DNA of 64,000 bases, taken from the NCBI RefSeq assembly GCF_026341825.1, contig NZ_JAPENY010000001.1:1674001-1738000 (forward strand). The letters run 5' to 3'. This document shows positions 58,617 to 64,000 of the stretch, piece after piece (within the stretch, counting starts at the first letter, position 1; every line of letters starts with the position of its first letter). The stretch comes from Streptomyces sp. NBC_00620. GTDB taxonomy: Bacteria; Actinomycetota; Actinomycetes; Streptomycetales; Streptomycetaceae. The notes beneath the pieces are model-generated. The model did not search any database. It saw only the letters and a program-made list of their open reading frames with translations, and was not told where the DNA came from. Made by a program: the position numbers and the translations under genes.

Positions 58617-59195
58617 ATGAAGCTGAATCTGCGCCGAATACCGTCTGCACGGCGCTCGTCCGCGGGCAGGAAGGCCATGTCGGTCGCGCTGGTCGGCGTC
58701 ACCGTCGCGGGCGTTTCGGCACTGGCCGTCTCCCCGGCGTCGGCCTTGAGCTGGACGTGCAAGAGCAGCTCCAAGACCATCGACGACGCGGGGTACTCCG
58801 GTCCCTGGGGCGACAACTGGGACTTCACAGTCACGAACTGCGTGGCCCGGTCCGGCAGTTACGTCTACGCCAAGGCCACGGTGAAGTGGGACGCTCCTCC
58901 GTGGTACTCCGGATCCACCGACAACCTGGCTGAAGTCTTCGACAGCGCCGGATTCCGGCTCTATCTCAAGCACGCCGACGCCGGCGCGGACACCGTCCTG
59001 GTCAAGAAGGACTTCGACATCCAGGGCAAGCTGGCCGCCATGAACGGCGCGGGCAACGGTTCGTGGACCTCGTCCACGATCAAGAAGAAGGTCGGGAGCA
59101 AGACCGCGTACGCCGACGGCGCTCTGCGGCTCAACTGGGACGAGGACGGCACGGGCGTCCGCACCTACGACTTCACGGCCACCAGCTCGAAGTGA
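58617..59195 (+). CDS. secreted protein of unknown function
   Basis: 192 residues with a signal peptide (RKAMSVALVGVTVAGVSALA-V-S-P-A-S-A) and a mature beta-rich domain containing two Cys (WTCKSSSKTIDD, TVTNCVARSG) and many Trp/Tyr. Recognised only as a Streptomyces exported protein. ATG at 58617 with GAGGGAAC upstream. No enzymatic motif. Confidence 0.75.
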   Translation: MKLNLRRIPSARRSSAGRKAMSVALVGVTVAGVSALAVSPASALSWTCKSSSKTIDDAGYSGPWGDNWDFTVTNCVARSGSYVYAKATVKWDAPPWYSGSTDNLAEVFDSAGFRLYLKHADAGADTVLVKKDFDIQGKLAAMNGAGNGSWTSSTIKKKVGSKTAYADGALRLNWDEDGTGVRTYDFTATSSK

Positions 59196-59326
59196 CGCCT
59201 GAGGTCCGGCACTGACGCGGAGCCTTCCCCGGACATCTGAAGCACACTCGCGATCCGCGATCCGCCGGGTGTGACGTCCGGCCGGGACTGTGCGCTGGAT
59301 GAGTGCCGCCTGTCGATCAAGACAGT

Positions 59327-59372
59327 GGCAGTACGAGCAGAGCACCCAACCGCTCTGCTCGTACTGCCTTTT
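59327..59372 (+). terminator. perfect 17-bp hairpin with T tract (terminator or attenuator)
   Basis: GGCAGTACGAGCAGAGC (59327-59343) and GCTCTGCTCGTACTGCC (59352-59368) pair perfectly over an 8-base loop, followed by TTTT. It lies 130 bases after the upstream stop and 45 bases before the next start, so it can end the first transcript or act in the leader of the second. Confidence 0.85.
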
Positions 59373-59416
59373 GCGGCTCACCCGCAGACGTCCCACTGAA
59401 GGAAGCGGCCGAACAC

Positions 59417-60811
59417 GTGCGCATAAGACAGTTCGCAGAAAGAGCAGCACTCTCCGCTGCCCTGAGCCTCTCGCTCCTCGGCCTCGGAACGACCACGGGC
59501 TTCGGGACGACCCCGGCAGCCGCGGACACCAGCACCGCACTGCCGATCAGTTCGTATCGCGACATGGCTGTCGACGCAGCCCATCAACAGGTCTTCCTCA
59601 GCGACCCGTTCGGTGACAACGTCCTGGTGACGGACTACAGCGGCCAGGTCGTGAAGCTGATCAGCGGTGAGGACGGCGCCTGGGGGTTCGCGCTTTCCAG
59701 CGACTCCAGCACGCTGTACGTGGCACTCCGCGACGCCGGCGCGATCGCCGCGATCGACACCGCGACCCTGCAGGAGACCGCCCGGTACGACACCGGAACC
59801 GGCGCGGGCGCCTACGCCGGCCCGACCTCCCTCGCGTCAGCCGGCGGAAAGCTCTGGTTCGGCTACAGCACCGACATCTGGCACGGTGCCCTCGGCTCCC
59901 TCGACCTGAGCGGCCCGCAGCCGGTCGTCGCCCTGGGCCAGGGCCCCGACCTGTTCCGCGGCTCGCCCCGCCTGGCCGCCACGCCGGAGCATCCGGACAC
60001 CCTCGTCGCCGCCGAGTCCGACGGCAACAACGCCGCCCTGGCCGTGTACGACGTGAGTACGGGCCAGGCCAACGCTCAGGCGATGCGCGTCGCTCCGGGT
60101 CCTGACGGGTGCGCGAGCCTCCAGGACCTCGCCCTGACGCCGGACGCCGCGCGGGTCGTCGTCGCCTGCGCCTCGCCCTACTACCACCAGGCGTTCCGCA
60201 CCGCCGACCTGGCGGACGACGGCCGGTACACCACCAGCCACTACCCCGACGCGGTGGCCATCGCCCCCGACGGCACGATCGCCGCGGGCGTCGACGGCGC
60301 CTCCGAGCCCGACGTCCACCTGTTCGCACCGGGCGACTCCACGGCGTACAAGACCTGGGACTTCCCGGCGCCGTCCCCCTACGCCACCACCACCCTCCAG
60401 CCCGGTGGTCTCGCCTGGACTCCGGACGCCGGCCGGATCTTCGCGGTCACCAAGGACAGCGGCTCCTCGTCCCTGACGCTGCAGGTCCTGAACCACCCGC
60501 AGGTCGCCACCACCGTCACCGTGCAGGCGCCCGCCTCGTCCCCCCGGAACCAGGACCTCACCCTCACCGGAAAGCTCGAAGCACCCGTGGGGTTCAGCAC
60601 CACAAGCACCGTCGACATCTGGCGGCTCGACGACCCCCTGGCAGGTGAGGGCACGCTGATCGGGTCCGCGCCCGTCGCCGCCGACGGAACGTTCAGTTAC
60701 ACCGACTGTCCCAGGGCCAAGGGCAATGTCCAGTACACCGTCCAGTACTACGGCGACGCGCGGCACGCCTACGCCTACGGCTCGGTCACGGTCGACATCA
60801 CCTCCGACTGA
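59417..60811 (+). CDS. secreted YncE-like beta-propeller protein with C-terminal Ig-like domain
   Basis: 464 residues. Signal peptide (AALSAALSLSLLGLGTTTGF, cleavage near AAADT). The propeller part has ISSYRDMAVDAAHQQVFLSD, GFALSSDSSTLYVALRDAGA and LALTPDAARVVVACASPYYH, as in lactonase/YncE-type repeats. The last 90 residues (VTVQAPASSPRNQDLTLTGK, DIWRLDDPLAGEGTLIGSAP, TVQYYGDARHAYAYGSVTVD) are an Ig-like/adhesin-type domain. GTG start at 59417 (weak ribosome binding site). Likely binds cell-surface or host polymers; unknown function. Confidence 0.8.
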   Translation: MRIRQFAERAALSAALSLSLLGLGTTTGFGTTPAAADTSTALPISSYRDMAVDAAHQQVFLSDPFGDNVLVTDYSGQVVKLISGEDGAWGFALSSDSSTLYVALRDAGAIAAIDTATLQETARYDTGTGAGAYAGPTSLASAGGKLWFGYSTDIWHGALGSLDLSGPQPVVALGQGPDLFRGSPRLAATPEHPDTLVAAESDGNNAALAVYDVSTGQANAQAMRVAPGPDGCASLQDLALTPDAARVVVACASPYYHQAFRTADLADDGRYTTSHYPDAVAIAPDGTIAAGVDGASEPDVHLFAPGDSTAYKTWDFPAPSPYATTTLQPGGLAWTPDAGRIFAVTKDSGSSSLTLQVLNHPQVATTVTVQAPASSPRNQDLTLTGKLEAPVGFSTTSTVDIWRLDDPLAGEGTLIGSAPVAADGTFSYTDCPRAKGNVQYTVQYYGDARHAYAYGSVTVDITSD

Positions 60812-60842
60812 GTCCCTTCCGGGCCGCGAGCAGTTCGAAAAG

Positions 60843-60875
60843 GCGCCCGGCCGGGGTTTCCCGGCCGGGCGCTTT
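60843..60875 (+). terminator. rho-independent terminator
   Basis: GCGCCCGGCCGGG (60843-60855) pairs perfectly with CCCGGCCGGGCGC (60860-60872), 13-bp stem, loop of four, then TTT, about 30 bases past the propeller gene. Confidence 0.88.
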
Positions 60876-60998
60876 GCGTGGGAGCATCTCGCCTGCTGCC
60901 GCTTCGGATGACACATCAGGCGTCGGGTGTGACGTTGTGACGCAGGTCACGGGAAGTCGGTGTGGGGTGCCGGACAGCTCATTGAGGTGAGCACTCAT

Positions 60999-61697
60999 AT
61001 GCGTACCCGGGTACGGGCCGGGGATTCGAGCGCGTTCGCGGAGCTTTTCGACAGCTACGCCCGCGCCGTCTACAACCATGCCTTCCGGCTGACCGCCGAC
61101 TGGTCGACGGCCGAGGACGTGATGGCCGCGACCTTCATGGAGGCGTGGCGGCTGCGCGACAGGGTCGACCCCGAGGGCGGCTCCCTGCGGCCCTGGCTGC
61201 TGGGGATCGCCACCAACACCGCGCGCAACCAGCACCGGAGCAACCGCCGCTACCGGGCCGCCGCCAACGCCGCCGCCGCGGCCGAGATGTCGATGCCCGA
61301 CCACGCCGACGAGGTGGCCGGCCGGGTCGACGACCGCCGGCGTCTCGCCACCGCCCTCAGCGCCCTCGCCAAACTGCGCAGACCGGAGCGCGAGGTCATC
61401 GCGCTCTGCCTGGGCGAGGGCCTGGACTACGAGGCCGCGGCGGAAGCGCTCGGCATCCCGGTCGGCACGGTCGCCTCCCGGCTGTCCCGGGCCCGCAGGA
61501 AGCTGCGTGCGCTGGCCGAGGCCGAACTGGCCCGCCCGCCGGCCCAGTCGCTCCGTCCGGCCACCGAACTGTCGCGCCCCGCAACGGAAACAGCGCGCAA
61601 GAAAGTTCGCGAGAAACGGGAAGTCGGACTCCCCGCCCGACAGATAAGAGGCGATCACGCAAACGCGATCCGGCCCGCACAGGAAGGAAACCGATGA
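60999..61697 (+). CDS. RNA polymerase sigma factor, ECF type
   Basis: 232 residues. Region 2: FDSYARAVYNHAFRLTADWS, TAEDVMAATFMEAWRLRDRV and LRPWLLGIATNTARNQHRSN. Region 4: LRRPEREVIALCLGEGLDYE then AAAEALGIPVGTVASRLSRA. The C-terminal 40 residues are a basic tail. ATG at 60999 preceded by GAGGTGAG seven bases upstream is favoured over the GTG at 60960 or 60987. Overlaps the next gene by ATGA (61694-61697), so the pair is translated together. Confidence 0.9.
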   Translation: MRTRVRAGDSSAFAELFDSYARAVYNHAFRLTADWSTAEDVMAATFMEAWRLRDRVDPEGGSLRPWLLGIATNTARNQHRSNRRYRAAANAAAAAEMSMPDHADEVAGRVDDRRRLATALSALAKLRRPEREVIALCLGEGLDYEAAAEALGIPVGTVASRLSRARRKLRALAEAELARPPAQSLRPATELSRPATETARKKVREKREVGLPARQIRGDHANAIRPAQEGNR

Positions 61698-62791
61698 ACG
61701 CGAACACGTCCCGGCAGAGCCCGGCAGAGTGGGACGAGAGCGATGAGCTCCTGTCCCGGACAGCGCGAGACCTGCCTACGGGCCGTCACCAGTTCCACAA
61801 GGAGCGTCTGATGGCCCAGATCCACGACACGCAGCAGCAGGACTCCCGTACCGCGACCCCTGCCAAGGCACGACGGTTCCAGCTGCCGCGTCCGGCGTTC
61901 GCACTGCCCGCGATGGTCGCGGCCGCCGCGGGGGCGGTCGTCCTGGCCTCCGTGCTGGGCCCCGACGGCGGCGGGGTCAGGGACGGCGGCGTCGCCACCG
62001 GACCGGCCCTGACCACGGAGATCGGAACCGCGAGCACCAGTGGCCTGCCCCAGCTGCTCGACCAGATCTCGCTCGCGGCGGCCGACACCTCCCACCCGGA
62101 CGTCAAGCCCGGCCAGTACGTCTACATCGAGTCCAAGACGGCCGACACCTTCATCAAGACCGTCAACGACAAGTCCTCCCTGGCCAGCCATGAACTGCAC
62201 AAGCGTCAGATCTGGGAGTCCGCGGACGGCGTCGAGGGCTGGCTGATCGACCCCGCGGTCAACGACGGCCCCGAGGGCGAGACCCTGACCCTGCCCGACG
62301 AGCAGGGCAACACCCCGACGGCGCATCTCGGCGCTCCGTCGTACGACTACCTCACCAAGCTGCCCACCGACCCCGACGCACTCCTCGCCAAGATCTACAA
62401 GGAGACCAAGGGCCAGGGAAACACCCCTGACCAGCAGGCCTTCAGCACCATCGGTGACCTGCTCGGCGAGAGTTACCCGCCGGCGGAGCTCTACTCGGCC
62501 CTCTTCGAGGCCGCCGCGAAGATCCCGGGCGTCGTCGTCGTCGACGACGCGGTGGACGCGGCAGGGCGGCACGGGGTGGCGGTGGCCCGGCTCGACGAGA
62601 CCAGCGGCCAGCGCGAGGAATGGATCTTCGACAAGAAGAGCCATGTCTTCCTCGGCGACCGCACCGTCCAGGTGCGCAAGAACGGCGGCACGGACGGACT
62701 GATCACACCCGGCACGGTGGTCTACACCAGCGCCATCATGAACCGGGCCATCGTCGACGACATGAAGCAGACCCCGTCGCAGACCGGCTGA
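61694..62791 (+). CDS. CU044_5270-family membrane protein, partner of the ECF sigma factor
   Basis: 365 residues. N-terminal cytoplasmic part (residues 1-70: SDELLSRTARDLPTGRHQFH), one membrane helix at about 71-92 (FALPAMVAAAAGAVVLASVL), and an outside domain with the family features DPDALLAKIYKETKGQGNTP, FSTIGDLLGESYPPAELYSA, LFEAAAKIPGVVVVDDAVDA and DKKSHVFLGDRTVQV. Family members sit behind ECF sigma genes in actinomycetes and are taken as anti-sigma or signal sensors, though the mechanism is unproven. ATG at 61694 overlapping the sigma stop. Confidence 0.86.
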   Translation: MNANTSRQSPAEWDESDELLSRTARDLPTGRHQFHKERLMAQIHDTQQQDSRTATPAKARRFQLPRPAFALPAMVAAAAGAVVLASVLGPDGGGVRDGGVATGPALTTEIGTASTSGLPQLLDQISLAAADTSHPDVKPGQYVYIESKTADTFIKTVNDKSSLASHELHKRQIWESADGVEGWLIDPAVNDGPEGETLTLPDEQGNTPTAHLGAPSYDYLTKLPTDPDALLAKIYKETKGQGNTPDQQAFSTIGDLLGESYPPAELYSALFEAAAKIPGVVVVDDAVDAAGRHGVAVARLDETSGQREEWIFDKKSHVFLGDRTVQVRKNGGTDGLITPGTVVYTSAIMNRAIVDDMKQTPSQTG

Positions 62792-62822
62792 CACGCCCGT
62801 ACCCCCACCAGCCGGGTAACGA

Positions 62823-62857
62823 AGAAACCCCCCGGGTCCTTGACCCGGGGGGTTTCT
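62823..62857. terminator. bidirectional terminator
   Basis: AGAAACCCCCCGGGTC (62823-62838) pairs perfectly with GACCCGGGGGGTTTCT (62842-62857), 16-bp stem and 3-base loop, between the convergent CU044_5270-family gene and the SCO4225-type gene. The right end overlaps the stop codon of the latter. Confidence 0.9.
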
Positions 62858-63173
62858 AGTCCCGGCTGTTGCCGCGGCGCAGTGCGCGGGCGCACCAGCC
62901 GATGACCGTGGCGTTGACCAGCGCGCCGACAACCACGGCGAGGAGGCCCATGGCGGCGCCGTCCGGCAGCACGAACAGTACGAAGCTGCCGGGGGCGGTG
63001 GCGAGGAGTGGGACGACTCCGGCCATGGACTCGTCCGAGCTGTCGCGGGCGTTCACCACGAGCGCCCACACGAGCAGGGCGGCGCAGGCCGCGAGGTAGA
63101 TGAGGGCGGCGACCTCGCCGAGCGCGTGGCGCAGCCGGCGCGGGAGGGTTCGGCCGGAATCGGTACCGGTCAC
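62856..63173 (-). CDS. SCO4225-family small membrane protein
   Basis: 105 residues with three membrane helices: VAALIYLAACAALLVWALVV, SMAGVVPLLATAPGSFVLFV and MGLLAVVVGALVNATVIGWC. The loop NARDSSDESMAGVVPLLATA is the family's recurring motif. Function unknown. It ends within the terminator stem and lies beside a NarL-type two-component system, 32 bases upstream of the response regulator end on the same strand. Confidence 0.8.
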   Translation of the reverse strand: MTGTDSGRTLPRRLRHALGEVAALIYLAACAALLVWALVVNARDSSDESMAGVVPLLATAPGSFVLFVLPDGAAMGLLAVVVGALVNATVIGWCARALRRGNSRD

Positions 63174-63204
63174 GGGGTGGGCTCCTCGAATGTGGGTGGG
63201 GACG

Positions 63205-63888
63205 TCAGAGGTGGGTGCCGGGCGGGTTCGGGCGGGCCAGGCCGAGGTCGTACGCGAGGATCGTCGCCTGTACGCGGTCGCGCAGGCCCAACTTGCGCAG
63301 CAGCGCGTTCACATGGGACTTCACGGTGCCGACGGTGATGCCGAGTTCCCCGGCGATCTCCGTGTTGTTGAGACCGGACGCGACCAGGGAGAGCACGTTG
63401 CGCTGGCTGCCGGTCAGGGTGTCCAGCTCGCGGGGGCCGCTCCCGGCCCGGGTCCCGGTGGCCGCCCGGGACGCGTAGTGGCCGATGAGGCGGCGGGTCG
63501 CGGACGGGGCGAGCACACTCTCTCCGGTGGCCACCACCCGGATGCCGTGCAGCAGTTCGGAGGCGTGCACGTCCTTGAGCAGGAAGCCGGAGGCACCGGC
63601 GCGCAGCGCGTCGAAGACGTACGCGTCGAGGTCGAAGGTGGTCAGGACCAGGACCCGGGGCGCGTTCTCCCGGCCCGTGATGATGCGGGTGGCGGCGATG
63701 CCGTCGAGTTCGGGCATCCGTACGTCCATGACGATCACGTCGGGGGCCAGCTCCGCGGCGAGACGTACCGCGGCCACTCCGTCGGCGGCCTCACCGACGA
63801 CCGTCATGTCCTCCTCGGCGTCGATCACCGCGGCGAACCCCGCCCGTACGATGCCCTGGTCGTCGACGACCAGCACCTTGAGGCTCAT
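63205..63888 (-). CDS. NarL/LuxR-family response regulator
   Basis: 227 residues. Receiver: VLVVDDQGIVRAGFAAVIDA, phospho-Asp in VIVMDVRMPELDG, Thr in VLVLTTFDLD, Lys in GFLLKDVHASEL. HTH: SQRNVLSLVASGLNNTEIAG then ELGITVGTVKSHVNALLRKL. ATG at 63888 overlaps the kinase stop (63885-63888, ATGA). Paralogue of the regulator at 49332-49988 (both end LRKLGLRDRVQATILAY-like), pointing to duplicated NarL-type systems. Confidence 0.93.
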   Translation of the reverse strand: MSLKVLVVDDQGIVRAGFAAVIDAEEDMTVVGEAADGVAAVRLAAELAPDVIVMDVRMPELDGIAATRIITGRENAPRVLVLTTFDLDAYVFDALRAGASGFLLKDVHASELLHGIRVVATGESVLAPSATRRLIGHYASRAATGTRAGSGPRELDTLTGSQRNVLSLVASGLNNTEIAGELGITVGTVKSHVNALLRKLGLRDRVQATILAYDLGLARPNPPGTHL

Positions 63889-64000
63889 CGTGCGCTCTCC
63901 TCGCTCTCCGGCGCTGCCGCGAGAGGCAGCCGGAGGCAGACCGTACCCGGCCGATCATTGGTCAAGGTGCCGCCGAGAGCCGCGACCCGGGCCGCAAGAC
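63885..64000 (-). CDS. C-terminal end of a sensor histidine kinase (partial, runs off right edge)
   Basis: The minus strand from the window edge reads LAARVAALGGTLTNDRPGTV then CLRLPLAAAPESEESAR and a TGA at 63885-63887, overlapping the response regulator ATG. The LxxRVAALGGxL pattern is the usual end of a NarX/DesK-type HATPase domain. Only 37 residues are in the window. Confidence 0.8.
   Translation of the reverse strand, partial: LAARVAALGGTLTNDRPGTVCLRLPLAAAPESEESAR

Overview
This is a 64 kb piece of a high-GC actinomycete chromosome, almost certainly Streptomyces. The reasons are the codon use, the frequent GTG starts with GGAGG-type ribosome binding sites, the many ATGA/GTGA overlaps, and families typical of the genus: an AfsR-type SARP regulator, FHA and Ser/Thr kinases, ECF sigma factors with membrane partners, a GlxA regulator, a SCO4225-type membrane protein, and many secreted cell-wall proteins.

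Left part, about 1-20 kb, is accessory and eroded. It opens with the N-terminus of a secreted protein cut by the window edge and a SUKH-like protein. An intact IS256-family element (1733-3160) follows, with 32-bp imperfect inverted repeats and an 8-bp target duplication. The IS sits directly against the 3' half of a tRNA-Gly(CCC) gene (3168-3215) that still has its terminator. This looks like an integrative-element junction, and the anticodon-arm core is repeated at 504-519. Next come small redox and regulatory genes: a quinone oxidoreductase, an alpha/beta hydrolase, two paralogous TetR regulators, a secreted beta-propeller, SDRs, a PIG-L deacetylase, a VapBC-like pair, a VOC protein and a 1095-residue SARP/NB-ARC/TPR regulator. 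Decayed remnants lie among them: an Old Yellow Enzyme fragment, a frameshifted dnaB fragment, the first residues of a DHFR-family gene and a probable LysR tail.

Middle part, about 20-44 kb, is dominated by cell-envelope signalling and wall chemistry. It holds a Ser/Thr kinase with a ricin-type lectin sensor, an ECF sigma factor with a membrane partner, a polysaccharide deacetylase and a giant FG-GAP secreted protein. A probable five-gene operon runs FemX-like, MurJ-like, response regulator, histidine kinase, GerMN-like lipoprotein. Then follow an L,D-transpeptidase, an I36-type inhibitor, a lipoprotein, a penicillin-binding-type serine hydrolase, an FHA/non-RD kinase pair, an M23 peptidase, and a secreted protein sharing an identical SH3-like tail with that peptidase. 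The shared tail lies in a 283-bp near-perfect inverted repeat.

Right part, about 44-64 kb: a TetR-controlled operon (metallo-hydrolase, MFS exporter, fumarylacetoacetase-family hydrolase) with a 28-bp palindromic operator; a phage-like amidase; a two-component system whose kinase is a tandem of an active and a degenerate histidine kinase; a secreted or membrane-anchored protein made of 9-residue Ser/Gly repeats; an ECF41 sigma factor with a flavin oxidoreductase; a saccharopine-dehydrogenase-like protein divergent from a probably leaderless GlxA-type regulator; secreted proteins; an ECF sigma/CU044_5270-family pair; and a second NarL-type two-component system running off the right edge. No CRISPR array, rRNA, intact tRNA or recognisable biosynthetic core enzyme was seen.
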